This document shows, one piece after another, positions 13,778 to 24,959 of a stretch of 64,000 nt of DNA. This DNA comes from Saprospiraceae bacterium (GTDB lineage: Bacteria; Bacteroidota; Bacteroidia; Chitinophagales; Saprospiraceae): positions 62,001-126,000 of the forward strand of contig JAEUUP010000012.1 in NCBI GenBank assembly GCA_016787525.1, written 5' to 3'. The position numbers and the translations under genes were made by a program. Within the stretch, counting starts at the first letter, position 1. Each line of letters opens with the position of its first letter. The notes under the pieces were generated by a model that had not been told where the DNA came from, made no database searches, and was given only the letters and a program-made list of their open reading frames with translations.

Positions 13778-13803
13778 AAATCGAGATTGAATTTTAATAA
13801 AAA

Positions 13804-13813
13804 TACTGAGGGG
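13804..13813 (+). repeat. Dispersed motif copy before GH43
   Basis: Full consensus AAATACTGAGGGGGTATC in the 106-bp spacer between the double esterase and the GH43 gene. Confidence 0.9.
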
Positions 13814-13883
13814 GTATCCGCAAGGCTTTTTAGAGCCAATAATTTTTAATAAGCAAGGGGTTTCAAAAGCTTTTTAATAAAAA

Positions 13884-15464
13884 ATGAGGAAAATATTCTT
13901 TTTACACTTTTTAATTATTGCTGTTTTTTTTAATAAAACAAAGCTTTCGGGGCAAGTTGCAAAGGCTCAAAACCCCATCATTTTTGCCGATGTACCCGAT
14001 ATGTCCATGATTCGAGTAGGCGATACCTATTATATGAGCAGTACGACGATGCACATGAGTCCGGGGCTGCCAATTATGAAATCAAAAGACCTTGTGAATT
14101 GGAAAACCATTGGTTATGTCTATGATACGTTGGCGAATATGGATGAACTGAACTTGACGAACGGTAAAAGTACGTATGGCAGAGGCTCATGGGCAAGTAG
14201 TTTGAGATACCACAACGGCATTTTTTATGTCACGACTTTTGCCCAAACAACGGGTAAAACCTATATTTTTTCAACAAAAGACATTGAAAAAGGCAATTGG
14301 AAACAGATTTCTTTCAAGCCTTCTTATCACGACCACACTTTGTTTTTTGATGACGATGGACGTACTTATATGATTTATGGGGCGGGAAAACTCAAATTAA
14401 TTGAACTTAATGAAGACCTTTCAAGCGTGAAACCCAATACAACCGAGCAAGTAATTATTGAAAACGCGAGTGCGCCGGCAGGTGAAAACATTATGCTCAA
14501 TTCAGAAGGTTCGCAATTATTTAAGGTCAAAGGCAAATATTACCTGTTCAATATTGTGTGGCCCAAAGGCGGTATGCGGACTGTATTAATCCATAGAGCC
14601 GATAAAATTACAGGACCTTATGAAGGCAGGGTTGCCCTACAAGATAAAGGCGTTGCACAGGGCGGACTTATTGACATGCCCGATGGGCGATGGTTTTCAT
14701 ACCTTTTTAGAGATTATGGTGCGGTGGGGCGTATTCCGTATTTAGTGCCAGTGAAATGGGTGGATGGTTGGCCCGTATTGGGTGATGGGGGCAAAATACC
14801 CGAAACGCTCGACCTTCCCGCAGTGAAAAGTTTGATTCCGGGTATTGTCAATTTCGATGAATTTTCACGTAAAAAAGGAGAGCCTGCTTTGCCTTTAGCC
14901 TGGCAGTGGAATCATAATCCAGATAATAAATTATGGTCAATTTCTGAACGAAAAGGCTTTTTACGCTTGAAAACAGGGCGTATTGACACCAGTTTTGTTT
15001 TGGCGAGAAATACTTTGACCCAACGAACTATTGGACCTATTTGCTCGGGTATAACTTCTCTTGATGTTAAAAAAATGAAAGAGGGAGATTTTGCAGGATT
15101 GTGTGTTTTACAAAAAAACTATGGACAAATAGGCGTGCAAGTGGGGAAGGGTGTAAAATCCATCGTGGTAATAAGTGCAGAAACAGGCAAACCTGTTGAG
15201 GTTCAACGAATACCCCTCAATACCAATATCGTTTTTTTCAAAATAGAATGTGATTTCAGAGAAAAAACGGACTTAGCATATTTCTATTACAGCCTCGACG
15301 GAAAAGATTGGAAATCAATCGGCAAGCCTCTGAAAATGGCTTATACCCTGCCTCATTTTATGGGTTATCGCTTTGGGCTTTTTAATTATGCGACTAAAAA
15401 TGTGGGCGGTTATGCAGACTTTGATTATTTTAAAATTGAGGATAAAATTTCAAAAATCAATTAA
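13884..15464 (+). CDS. Glycoside hydrolase family 43 (beta-xylosidase / arabinofuranosidase type)
   Basis: 526 residues. Signal peptide (MRKIFFLHFLIIAVFF...). The five-bladed propeller begins NPIIFADVPDMSMIRVGDTYYMSS, giving the general-base Asp. HDHTLFFDDDGRTYMIYG holds the pKa-modulating Asp and LNSEGSQLFKVKGKYYLF the acid Glu, the GH43 triad order. From about residue 315 (NFDEFSRKKGEPALPLAWQWNHNPDNKLW) a C-terminal beta-sandwich usual in GH43_12-like enzymes follows, ending YADFDYFKIE. Expected to release xylose or arabinose from hemicellulose. It sits between the esterases and a CotH-like lipoprotein in one run of plus-strand genes. A one-mismatch motif copy lies at 15213-15222. Confidence 0.9.
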   Translation: MRKIFFLHFLIIAVFFNKTKLSGQVAKAQNPIIFADVPDMSMIRVGDTYYMSSTTMHMSPGLPIMKSKDLVNWKTIGYVYDTLANMDELNLTNGKSTYGRGSWASSLRYHNGIFYVTTFAQTTGKTYIFSTKDIEKGNWKQISFKPSYHDHTLFFDDDGRTYMIYGAGKLKLIELNEDLSSVKPNTTEQVIIENASAPAGENIMLNSEGSQLFKVKGKYYLFNIVWPKGGMRTVLIHRADKITGPYEGRVALQDKGVAQGGLIDMPDGRWFSYLFRDYGAVGRIPYLVPVKWVDGWPVLGDGGKIPETLDLPAVKSLIPGIVNFDEFSRKKGEPALPLAWQWNHNPDNKLWSISERKGFLRLKTGRIDTSFVLARNTLTQRTIGPICSGITSLDVKKMKEGDFAGLCVLQKNYGQIGVQVGKGVKSIVVISAETGKPVEVQRIPLNTNIVFFKIECDFREKTDLAYFYYSLDGKDWKSIGKPLKMAYTLPHFMGYRFGLFNYATKNVGGYADFDYFKIEDKISKIN

Positions 15465-15467
15465 TAC

Positions 15468-15477
15468 CCCCTCAGTA
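15468..15477 (-). repeat. Dispersed motif copy, GH43-CotH spacer
   Basis: Exact TACTGAGGGG on the minus strand, 4 bp after the GH43 stop, with full flanks (AAATACTGAGGGGGTATT). Confidence 0.9.
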
Positions 15478-15521
15478 TTTTTAATGAAAATCCTATTTTA
15501 TATTTAAAAAAACAGAGTGGA

Positions 15522-16919
15522 ATGAAGGTTAAATACATTTTAATAATAGCCGTTTTATTTTTAACAGCGTGCAAGAAAGAAATTGCCACAGTTGGTATTC
15601 CTACGCCAGTTATACCTACAACTGCGAGTAATCTGAATCCCGATAGTTCGCATTTTAGCAAAACGCCCTACTATAATTATGTATTTCCTGAGACGGAAAT
15701 CAGAACTATAGAAATTAAATTAGGGCAAGCGGCATGGGATAGTATTCAGCGGGATATGGAAAGCCTAACAGCTCGAAAATTTGGGAGCGCTACAACCATA
15801 CCGGGAGTAGTCGTTCCACCTAAGGTAGGCGAACTTGACCAAGTGCCGGGCGATCCAATATATGTAAAAGCAGAGGTTAAACAGAATAACAATAATTGGC
15901 AAAAAGTAGGTTTTCGGCTAAAAGGCAATGCTTCATTGGCAGGTAGTTGGCGTAGTGGGGTTTACAAATTGCCTTTCAAATTAAAGTTTGATGAATTTGA
16001 AGACCAATATCCCGATATAAAAAATCAACGTTTTTTTGGGTTTCAAGAACTCTCTTTTGCCCCCAGTTATGGCGACAATACTTTTATGAAAGAAAAAATA
16101 TTGACCGATTTATTCAGAAAAAGTGGCGTAATGGCTTGTAAAGTGGCTTATTATAGGGTTTATATTGACTTCGGACTGGGTTCAAAATATTGTGGTATTT
16201 ACCAAGTTATTGAAACTGTCGAAGAGCATTTAGTAAAGAATCAAAGAAATGAAAAAGTAGGGAATGTGTACAAACCAGAGTCTACTTTTCAGCAATTTAA
16301 AGAAAGCGAGTTTGAAAAACAGAACAATAAAAGTGCTGCGGACTATTCTGATGTAAAACAACTTCTTTCGGTTTTACACAGCCCTTTGAGAACCACGAAT
16401 CGGGCGCAATGGAAAAAAGATTTAGAGGCAATTTTTGATGTAAAAGAATTTTTAAAATATTTGGCTGTCAATAACACTGTTGGCAATTGGGATTCTTATG
16501 GAGTTCTTTACCACAATTCCTTTTTAGTCAATATCAATGGTATTTTGCATTGGGTGCCTTATGATTTGAATCTTTCTTTTCAGATGCGAGGTGGTTTGAA
16601 TAATTCAAGAATCGCACTCACTTTTGGTATGGACGAAGTCACCAATCAGTGGCCTCTTATACGCTATGTGGTGGATGACCCCGAGTATTTTGCTTTTTAT
16701 AAAGCCGCTGTAAAGGCGTTTATCGCCAATCATTTTACGCCTTCAACTATGCTTGAAAGTATCAGACAACATAAGGCGATTTTGCAGCCTTATTTGACTG
16801 GTAGTGGGGCAGAAGCGCCACCTTATAGCCATTTACCCAACTTTCAAAGTTTTGAGAGTGCGGTTACAAATTTAAGTGTTTATATCAATGATAGGTATCA
16901 AGCGGCATTGGCATTTTAA
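15522..16919 (+). CDS. CotH-like spore-coat-kinase-fold lipoprotein
   Basis: 465 residues. Lipobox LTAC with Cys17. After a Pro/Thr-rich linker the CotH domain runs from about residue 60 (IRTIEIKLGQAAWDSI). It has VGFRLKGNASLAGSWRSGVYKLPFKLKFDEF, SFAPSYGDNTFMKEKIL, CGIYQVIETVEEHLV and LAVNNTVGNWDSYGVLYHNSFL, then HWVPYDLNLSF with the Asp-X-Asn metal site. In Bacillus, CotH is a Ser kinase of coat proteins; homologues in polysaccharide-degrading bacteria are secreted and of unclear role, sometimes linked to cell-surface enzyme complexes. Being inside a PUL it may modify or anchor surface enzymes. Domain call is solid; role is inference. Confidence 0.85.
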   Translation: MKVKYILIIAVLFLTACKKEIATVGIPTPVIPTTASNLNPDSSHFSKTPYYNYVFPETEIRTIEIKLGQAAWDSIQRDMESLTARKFGSATTIPGVVVPPKVGELDQVPGDPIYVKAEVKQNNNNWQKVGFRLKGNASLAGSWRSGVYKLPFKLKFDEFEDQYPDIKNQRFFGFQELSFAPSYGDNTFMKEKILTDLFRKSGVMACKVAYYRVYIDFGLGSKYCGIYQVIETVEEHLVKNQRNEKVGNVYKPESTFQQFKESEFEKQNNKSAADYSDVKQLLSVLHSPLRTTNRAQWKKDLEAIFDVKEFLKYLAVNNTVGNWDSYGVLYHNSFLVNINGILHWVPYDLNLSFQMRGGLNNSRIALTFGMDEVTNQWPLIRYVVDDPEYFAFYKAAVKAFIANHFTPSTMLESIRQHKAILQPYLTGSGAEAPPYSHLPNFQSFESAVTNLSVYINDRYQAALAF

Positions 16920-16934
16920 AGAAATGAAACATAC

Positions 16935-16944
16935 CCCCTCAGTA
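16935..16944 (-). repeat. Dispersed motif copy, CotH-GH39 spacer
   Basis: Exact TACTGAGGGG on the minus strand in the 48-bp spacer; flanks GAAATACTGAGGGGGTATG. Confidence 0.9.
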
Positions 16945-16967
16945 TTTCAACAAAAAACAAGCGAAAT

Positions 16968-18644
16968 ATGAAGCAAATAAGGTTAATAATTTTGTTTTTT
17001 CTCTTCTCTTCAATTTTAATAGCGCAACAAAAACCTATTATCATTGACGTAGATATGTCAAAAACCGTAGGCGAAATGCGCCCGTTTTGGTCGTATTTCG
17101 GCTATGATGAACCCAATTATACGTACCAAAAAGATGGGCAAAAACTTTTAACGGAATTAAAACAATTAAGCCCTACCACGGTATATGTTCGTGCGCATAA
17201 CTTATTGACTTCAAAAGGTAATAGCCCTGCGCCTGACCTCAAATGGGGTTTTACGGATGCTTATAAAGAAGATAAAAATGGTAATCCGATATATAATTGG
17301 ACGGTGGTTGATAGCATCATTGACGAGTATGTTAAAAGAGGTATGAAACCTTTGATGGAAATCGGTTTTATGCCAAAAGACCTTTCAACTAAGCCCGAAC
17401 CTTACGAACATACGTGGAGCAAAGGGGGGAATATATGGACTGGCTGGACTTATCCGCCGAAAGATTACAATAAATGGCGCGAATTGGTGCATCAATGGGC
17501 AAAACATTCGATTGACCGATATGGAAAAACGGAGGTCACAAGCTGGTTGTGGGAAGTTTGGAATGAACCTGATATTGGCTATTGGTCGGGCACATTCGAG
17601 GAATATTGTAAAATGTACGATTATGCAGCCGATGGTTTGAAAAAGGCTTGTCCAGAATGTACCATTGGAGGCCCCCATACCACAAGCCCAAGGAGTGACA
17701 AAGCATACAGTTACCTCACGCGTTTTATCGAACATTGTTTGAAAGGAACAAATTATGCGACGGGTAAAATCGGTACGCCACTGCAATACATTGGCTTTCA
17801 CGCCAAAGGTGCGCCTGAACTTGTGGACGGGCATATCCGCATGAATATGGGTGTGCAACTGAAGGATATTCAAAGGGCTTTTGAGGCGGTTAATTCATTT
17901 CCAGAGTTAAAAAACATACCCATTATCATTGGCGAGTGCGACCCCGAGGGTTGTGCAGCTTGCTCCGAAAAACGAGAACCTAAGTATGGTTATCGCAACG
18001 GAACAATGTATTCGAGCTATACAGCAGCCTCATTTTCAAGGATTTATGAGCTCATGGATACCTATAAAGTGAATTTAAAAGGTGCGGTTAGTTGGTCGTT
18101 TGAATTTGAAAATCAAGAGTGGTTTGCAGGGTTTAGGGATTTGGCGACGCACGGCGTTGATAAGCCTGTTTTAAATATTTTCAGAATGTTCGGTATGATG
18201 AGCGGTCAGCGTGTTTCGGTGAATACTGAAAAGGGTTTTAATGCAAAAGATATAATTGCCAATGGGGTACGAGGTGAACAAAATGATATCAACGCATTAG
18301 CGAGTAAAAACGGTAATTCTGCTTGGGTTATGGTGTGGAATTACAACGACCATAACTTGGAAGGCACCCCCTCAGTAGTTGAGTTAAATATTAAAGATTT
18401 GGATAAAAACAAAGTGCTGATTCATCATTATAGGGTGGATAATCAATTCAGTAATGCTTTTGAAAAATGGAAAGATATGGGCAAACCGCAGCAAGTTTCA
18501 GAAGCGGATTATAAAAAACTGGAACAAGCAGGGCAATTGCAATTATATACTTCGCCTGAGTGGAAAGAATCGGATAAAGGTATTTTACGATTAAAATTCG
18601 AACTGCCGAGGCAAGGGGTGTCGCTGATACAATTAACGTGGTAA
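16968..18644 (+). CDS. Glycoside hydrolase family 39 (beta-xylosidase-like)
   Basis: 558 residues. Signal peptide ends ILIAQQ. TIM-barrel of GH39: EMRPFWSYFGYDEPNY near the N-terminus, WLWEVWNEPDIGYW with acid/base Glu200, GGPHTTSP, and IIIGECDPEG with probable nucleophile Glu323. A C-terminal beta-sandwich follows (VELNIKDLDKNKVLIHHYRVD ... GVSLIQLTW). The Glu-Cys-Asp-Pro nucleophile context differs slightly from classic xylosidases, so alpha-L-iduronidase-like or other GH39 specificities stay possible. Motif copy 18368-18377 is read as PSV at the start of the C-terminal sandwich. The next gene starts 33 bp beyond the stop. Confidence 0.88.
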   Translation: MKQIRLIILFFLFSSILIAQQKPIIIDVDMSKTVGEMRPFWSYFGYDEPNYTYQKDGQKLLTELKQLSPTTVYVRAHNLLTSKGNSPAPDLKWGFTDAYKEDKNGNPIYNWTVVDSIIDEYVKRGMKPLMEIGFMPKDLSTKPEPYEHTWSKGGNIWTGWTYPPKDYNKWRELVHQWAKHSIDRYGKTEVTSWLWEVWNEPDIGYWSGTFEEYCKMYDYAADGLKKACPECTIGGPHTTSPRSDKAYSYLTRFIEHCLKGTNYATGKIGTPLQYIGFHAKGAPELVDGHIRMNMGVQLKDIQRAFEAVNSFPELKNIPIIIGECDPEGCAACSEKREPKYGYRNGTMYSSYTAASFSRIYELMDTYKVNLKGAVSWSFEFENQEWFAGFRDLATHGVDKPVLNIFRMFGMMSGQRVSVNTEKGFNAKDIIANGVRGEQNDINALASKNGNSAWVMVWNYNDHNLEGTPSVVELNIKDLDKNKVLIHHYRVDNQFSNAFEKWKDMGKPQQVSEADYKKLEQAGQLQLYTSPEWKESDKGILRLKFELPRQGVSLIQLTW

Positions 18645-19784
<1,140 letters not shown>

Positions 19785-19853
19785 AAACCGACTTTTTGGG
19801 TGTCCAATACGGGGATATTTTTATACTAATTTTCTATAAAATTGATTTTATAC

Positions 19854-22469
19854 ATGAAATACCTGTTTATCAGCTTCCTAAGTTTGTGTTTTATAACGTT
19901 AAAAGCGCAAGATTATAAGTCCTTTCCGATGTGGAATGCCTCATTACCTACTGAGCTACGTCTAAACGACCTCGTCAGCCGCTTAACTTTAGAAGAGAAG
20001 GTGGCTCAAATGATAAATCATGCCCCCGCAGTACCCCGCCTCGGCATTCCTGCTTATGATTGGTGGAGTGAAATATTGCATGGCGTGGCAAGAACGCCTT
20101 TTAAAACAACGGTATATCCGCAAGCCATAGGTATGGCAGCGACTTGGGATACTGTTTCCCTAAAATGGATGGCGCATTATTCGGCATTGGAAGGTCGGGC
20201 TGTTTTTAATAAAGCGACTCGATTGGGCCGTAATGATGAGCGGTATTTGGGGTTGACTTATTGGACACCGAATATCAATATTTTCCGTGACCCTCGTTGG
20301 GGTCGAGGGCAAGAGACCTATGGTGAAGACCCATTTTTAACCAAATCATTTGGGTCGGCTTTTGTGCGCAGTTTGCAAGGCAATGACCCTAAATATTTGA
20401 AAGCGGCGGCGTGTGCCAAGCATTATGCCGTTCATTCAGGGCCCGAACCGTCACGCCATGTTGATAATTTTAACCCCTCAGTATATGACCTCTGGGATAC
20501 TTATTTGCCCGCTTTTAAGGAGTTGATTGTCAATGCCAATGTCGAAGGAGTGATGTGTGCCTACAATGCTGTGAATGGTCAACCTTGTTGCGGCAGCGAT
20601 TTATTGATGAATGATATTTTAAAAAATCAATGGAAATTTGATGGTTATGTCACCTCCGATTGTTGGGGAATTGAAGATTTTTTTAAATATCATAAAACAC
20701 ATAAAGATACTACAACGGCTGTTGTGGATGCTGTTTTGCACGGAACAGACGTGGAATGTGGTACCAATGCTTACCGTTCATTGGTAAAAGGTGTGAAAGA
20801 AGGCTTAATTAAAGAATCGCAAATTGATATTTCAGTAAAACACCTTTTTAGAACTCGTTATAAACTCGGGATGTTTGACCCGCCTTCGCAAGTGCCTTAT
20901 GCTCAAACACCCGAAAGCATATTAGAAGCACCCGAACACAAAGCTCATGCTTTGAAAATGGCTCGCCAATCCATCGTTTTATTAAAAAATCAAAACAACA
21001 CGCTACCCCTCAGTAAAAAGCTGAAAAAAATAGCCGTTTTAGGTCCCAATGCGGATAATAAAATTGCTGTTTTAGGTAATTACAATGGTGTGCCTTCTGA
21101 AATAGTAACGGCTTTACAAGGCATTAAAAGCAAGGTCGGCAATGGGGTAGAAGTGGTGTATGAAAAAGCCATTAATTTCACGAATGACACGCTTTTAGCT
21201 TATCAAAACATCAGTAATCAATTCAGTTTTGAAGGGAAACAAGGTTTTAAAGCAGAATATTTTGATAACGTTGAGCTCAAAGGGAATCCTTTAGCGACCC
21301 GTACCGAGAGCCAAATTGATAACTTTTGGCAAGAAGGGCAAGAGGTGGTGGGTACAATCAGAGCCAATAATTTTTCAGCACGATATACGGCTGATTTTAC
21401 TGCAAAAGAGGACGGATATATCACTTTTGAAGTTGAAGGCGACGACGGTTACAAGTTTTTTATTGACGATAAAGAAGTACTAACGGCATGGGTACGCAAC
21501 CGTTGGGGTGCTCGCCAATATCGTTTGGATACTAAAAAAGATGCTGTTTATAAACTCCGTTTGGAATATTGGCAAGGCGAAGGCAAAGCCGAAGTACACC
21601 TCCGAGCAGGGCATTTTGAAAAATCGAATACCCAAGCTTTAATCAATCGCATAAAAGATGCAGATGCTATTATTTATATTGGTGGTATATCTCCTCAATT
21701 AGAAGGCGAGGAAATGAAAGTCGATTTTGAAGGTTTTAACGGTGGCGACCGCACGTCAATTTTACTCCCCTCAGTACAAACCCGTTTTTTAAAAGAACTT
21801 AATAGTATAGGCAAACCTGTTGTTTTCGTCATGATGACAGGCAGTGCGATTGCTATTCCGAATGAAAACGCTGAAATTCCTGCTATCGTGAATGCATGGT
21901 ACGGTGGTCAAAGTGCTGGTACAGCCTTAGCTGATGTATTGTTTGGCGATTATAATCCTGCGGGTCGTTTGCCTGTTACTTTTTATAAAAACGATAGCGA
22001 TTTACCTGATTTCAAGGATTATTCGATGTCTAATCGTACGTATCGCTATTTTAAAGGTGAGGCTTTATATCCATTTGGCTTCGGCTTGAGTTATACAACT
22101 TTTATGTATTCCAACTTTAAAACGCCCGCCGCAATAAAAAATAATACGCCAATTACTGTTTCGGCAACAATAAAAAATTCGGGTAAAAAAGCAGGCGATG
22201 AAGTTGTGCAACTCTATGTTTCATATCCCGAAGCATCGGGCAAAGCACCTATTCGAGCTTTAAAAGGTTTTCAACGCATCAATTTAAAAGCAGGTGAAAT
22301 CAAAACGGTAAGTTTCAAACTAACACCTGAGCAACTCACGCTGGTTGATGAAAACGGTAAAAGTTATCAACCCAAAGGAAAAGTAGAATTGAGTATCGGC
22401 GGTGGGCAACCAATGGTAAAAAACGCCACAACAAGCAATGTTTTAACTAAAAAAATAACGGTTTTATAA
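19854..22469 (+). CDS. Glycoside hydrolase family 3 with PA14 insertion (beta-xylosidase/glucosidase)
   Basis: 871 residues from ATG 19854 (MKYLFISFLSLCFITLKAQ signal; an ATG four codons earlier is less likely). The N-terminal TIM-like domain has RLTLEEKVAQM, FRDPRWGRGQETYGEDP, KHYAVHSGPE and GYVTSDCWGI with nucleophile Asp269. In the C-terminal GH3 domain a PA14 domain is inserted at about 460-590 (GFKAEYFDNVELKG ... FEVEGDDGYKFFIDD). A fibronectin-like domain ends the protein (ALYPFGFGLSYTTF ... GKVELSIGGG). Probably hydrolyses xylo-oligosaccharides in the periplasm. It contains three exact copies of the dispersed motif (20474-20483, 21006-21015, 21767-21776), read as PSV, PLS and PSV. Confidence 0.93.
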   Translation: MKYLFISFLSLCFITLKAQDYKSFPMWNASLPTELRLNDLVSRLTLEEKVAQMINHAPAVPRLGIPAYDWWSEILHGVARTPFKTTVYPQAIGMAATWDTVSLKWMAHYSALEGRAVFNKATRLGRNDERYLGLTYWTPNINIFRDPRWGRGQETYGEDPFLTKSFGSAFVRSLQGNDPKYLKAAACAKHYAVHSGPEPSRHVDNFNPSVYDLWDTYLPAFKELIVNANVEGVMCAYNAVNGQPCCGSDLLMNDILKNQWKFDGYVTSDCWGIEDFFKYHKTHKDTTTAVVDAVLHGTDVECGTNAYRSLVKGVKEGLIKESQIDISVKHLFRTRYKLGMFDPPSQVPYAQTPESILEAPEHKAHALKMARQSIVLLKNQNNTLPLSKKLKKIAVLGPNADNKIAVLGNYNGVPSEIVTALQGIKSKVGNGVEVVYEKAINFTNDTLLAYQNISNQFSFEGKQGFKAEYFDNVELKGNPLATRTESQIDNFWQEGQEVVGTIRANNFSARYTADFTAKEDGYITFEVEGDDGYKFFIDDKEVLTAWVRNRWGARQYRLDTKKDAVYKLRLEYWQGEGKAEVHLRAGHFEKSNTQALINRIKDADAIIYIGGISPQLEGEEMKVDFEGFNGGDRTSILLPSVQTRFLKELNSIGKPVVFVMMTGSAIAIPNENAEIPAIVNAWYGGQSAGTALADVLFGDYNPAGRLPVTFYKNDSDLPDFKDYSMSNRTYRYFKGEALYPFGFGLSYTTFMYSNFKTPAAIKNNTPITVSATIKNSGKKAGDEVVQLYVSYPEASGKAPIRALKGFQRINLKAGEIKTVSFKLTPEQLTLVDENGKSYQPKGKVELSIGGGQPMVKNATTSNVLTKKITVL

Positions 22470-22472
22470 ATC

Positions 22473-24929
22473 ATGAAAAAATATATAACATGGGTTTTTG
22501 TGTTATTTTTTATGAAAATATCCGCACAAAACAACCTAAAATTGTGGTATAAGCAACCCACTGGTAATAATTGGACAAGTGCACTGCCGATAGGCAACGG
22601 CTTTGTCGCCGCAATGGTGTACGGCAATGTAGCAAGTGATACTTTCAAACTGAACGAAGGAACGGTTTGGTCGGGCAGTCCGCATCGCAATGATGCACCC
22701 AATGCGTTAGCAAATTTGCCAGAAGTGCGGCGTTTGATAGCCGAAGGAAAAAATACAGAAGCGCAAGAGTTAGCCCAAAAAAATTGGATAACCAAAGCCA
22801 ACGGTATGAAATTTCAACCCGTTGGTAATCTCTGTTTGCAATTTAATAATCATGAAAATCCAACTGATTATTATCGAGAATTAAATATTTCAAATGCTAC
22901 GACGACGACGAAATATAAAATCAATGGCGTAACTTTTACACGCACGGCGATTGCTTCATTATCGGATAAAGTGATTGTGATTCATTTGGCAGCCGATAAA
23001 AAAGGGCAAATTTCATTTGAAGCCAATTTTAAAAGTCCGCAAAAATCAAGCGTTTCAACTGATAAAAACAGCCTGATACTGAGGGGTATCACGAGCGACC
23101 ACGAAGGCATTGAAGGAAAAGTAAAATTTACATCCATTGCCCGAATAGTGCCCGTAGGTGGTAAAATGACACCTTCTGAAACGGCTTTGAGCGTTAAAAA
23201 TGCGGATGAAGCCACTATTTACATAGCCATTGCTACCAATTTTACGGATTATCAAACGTTGTCGGGTGATGAAAATAAGCGATGTGCAGACGTTTTGACC
23301 ACATCCGTAAAAAAGCCTTTTAATACTCTTTTAAAAAGCCATATTACGACTTATCAAAAATATTTTAATCGGGTGTCATTTGACTTAGGTACGAGCGATG
23401 CGGCACAAATGCCAACAGACGAACGTATCAAAAATTTTGCAAGCGGTAATGACCCGCAGTTGGTGTCCTTATATTTTCAATTCGGACGCTACCTTTTAAT
23501 TTCTTCTTCTCAAAAAGGCGGTCAACCAGCCAATTTGCAAGGTATTTGGAATGACAGAATGTCGCCGCCGTGGGATTCAAAATACACCATCAATATCAAT
23601 ACAGAAATGAATTATTGGCTCGCTGAAAACACAAATTTGACGGAAATGCACGAGCCTTTGATTCAAATGATACGGGAGTTGTCGGTAACGGGTCGCCAAA
23701 CCGCCAAAGCCATGTATGGTGCCAACGGTTGGGTGGCGCATCATAATACCGACCTTTGGCGCAGTACGGGCATGGTGGACGGTGTATTTTGGGGTTTGTG
23801 GATGATAAGTAATGCGTGGCTTTCAAGCGGACATTTGTGGGAACGCTATGCGTATAACGGCGATGTGGCGTATTTAAAATCGGTTTATCCGATAATGAAA
23901 AGTGCATCGGAGTTCTTTTTAGATTTTTTAATTGAAGATAAAAAACACGGTTGGCTCATCGTCAGCCCGAGTATTTCACCTGAAAATGCGCCACAATCAC
24001 GTCCAAATATCTCGATTACTGAGGGGGCAACGATGGATAATCAAGCCGTTTTCGAGCTTTTTACTAAAACAATTAGAGCCGCTGAAACCCTCAAAACCGA
24101 TGCTGATTTTATTAAAAAAGTTAAAAATGCTCTTGAAAAATTGCCACCTATGCAAATTGGACAACATGGGCAATTGCAAGAATGGCTCGAAGATTTGGAC
24201 AATCCCGAGGATAAACATCGCCATATTTCGCACCTCTACGGATTGTATCCTGCTGGTCAGGTGTCTGTTTATCGCAATCCAGAATTGTTCTCGGCAGCCC
24301 GCACCACTTTGGAGCATCGCGGCGATGTCTCAACGGGTTGGTCAATGGGTTGGAAAGTCAATTGGTGGGCAAGGCTTTTAGATGGCAATCGGGCTTTGAC
24401 ATTGATAAAAAATCAATTGTCGCCGCCTCAACAAAATAGTGGTGGCACATATCCCAATCTTTTTGATGCCCATCCGCCTTTTCAAATTGACGGCAATTTT
24501 GGTTGCACCGCAGGCATTGCCGAAATGTTGATGCAAAGCCACGACGGCACTATTCACCTTTTACCTGCTTTACCTGATGCTTGGCAAAATGGTTCAATCA
24601 AAGGCTTGCGGGCAAGAGGCGGTTTTGAAATAGTGAATATGGTATGGAAAGATGGTAAGATTACAAAATTGGTTATTAAATCAAAATTAGGTGGTAATTG
24701 CCGACTACGTTTACCCAATACTTTAAAAATAGCCGGTCTGAAAAGGGTAAATACTGTCCGACAGGACTCCTTCGGAGAGGGGGTAAATCCGAATCCATTT
24801 TACCAAATTGAAACGATTAAAACGCCTTTAATATCAGATAAGGCACAGTTGCTAAAACTCGCTATTCCTGCTACTGAAGTCTTTGATTTAAATACGACAG
24901 CAGGCGGTATTTATGAATTTAAAATTTAG
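22473..24929 (+). CDS. Glycoside hydrolase family 95 (alpha-L-fucosidase/galactosidase type)
   Basis: 818 residues, 3 bp after GH3. Signal peptide ends KISAQ. GH95 hallmarks: [136 protein letters not shown]95 enzymes remove terminal alpha-1,2-L-fucose or alpha-L-galactose, both known on xyloglucan or complex xylan side chains. Motif copies 23077-23086 (LRG) and 24017-24026 (TEG). Near the C-terminus a third copy is split by a 21-bp in-frame insertion at 24756-24776 that adds VRQDSFG between NT and EGVN. Confidence 0.93.
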   Translation: MKKYITWVFVLFFMKISAQNNLKLWYKQPTGNNWTSALPIGNGFVAAMVYGNVASDTFKLNEGTVWSGSPHRNDAPNALANLPEVRRLIAEGKNTEAQELAQKNWITKANGMKFQPVGNLCLQFNNHENPTDYYRELNISNATTTTKYKINGVTFTRTAIASLSDKVIVIHLAADKKGQISFEANFKSPQKSSVSTDKNSLILRGITSDHEGIEGKVKFTSIARIVPVGGKMTPSETALSVKNADEATIYIAIATNFTDYQTLSGDENKRCADVLTTSVKKPFNTLLKSHITTYQKYFNRVSFDLGTSDAAQMPTDERIKNFASGNDPQLVSLYFQFGRYLLISSSQKGGQPANLQGIWNDRMSPPWDSKYTININTEMNYWLAENTNLTEMHEPLIQMIRELSVTGRQTAKAMYGANGWVAHHNTDLWRSTGMVDGVFWGLWMISNAWLSSGHLWERYAYNGDVAYLKSVYPIMKSASEFFLDFLIEDKKHGWLIVSPSISPENAPQSRPNISITEGATMDNQAVFELFTKTIRAAETLKTDADFIKKVKNALEKLPPMQIGQHGQLQEWLEDLDNPEDKHRHISHLYGLYPAGQVSVYRNPELFSAARTTLEHRGDVSTGWSMGWKVNWWARLLDGNRALTLIKNQLSPPQQNSGGTYPNLFDAHPPFQIDGNFGCTAGIAEMLMQSHDGTIHLLPALPDAWQNGSIKGLRARGGFEIVNMVWKDGKITKLVIKSKLGGNCRLRLPNTLKIAGLKRVNTVRQDSFGEGVNPNPFYQIETIKTPLISDKAQLLKLAIPATEVFDLNTTAGGIYEFKI
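24756..24776 (+). repeat. 21-bp insertion that splits a copy of the dispersed motif
   Basis: Reading across the site: AAATACT, then 21 bp (24756-24776, partly self-complementary: gtcc/ggac and tcc/gga), then GAGGGGGTAAAT. Removing the 21 bp restores the perfect consensus AAATACTGAGGGGGTA and the peptide NTEGVN. The insertion is in frame. Confidence 0.75.
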
Positions 24930-24959
24930 ATTAGATTAATTTTTAAAACAACTGCAACC

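Noticed and set aside
22367-22801. 144-residue minus-strand ORF across the GH3-GH95 junction
   Set aside because: Antisense to the ends of two well-supported enzymes; no signal, domain or context of its own.
24750-24785. Frameshift or pseudogene in the GH95 gene
   Set aside because: The 21-bp insertion is a multiple of three, the frame continues to a normal C-terminus and the GH95 motifs are intact.
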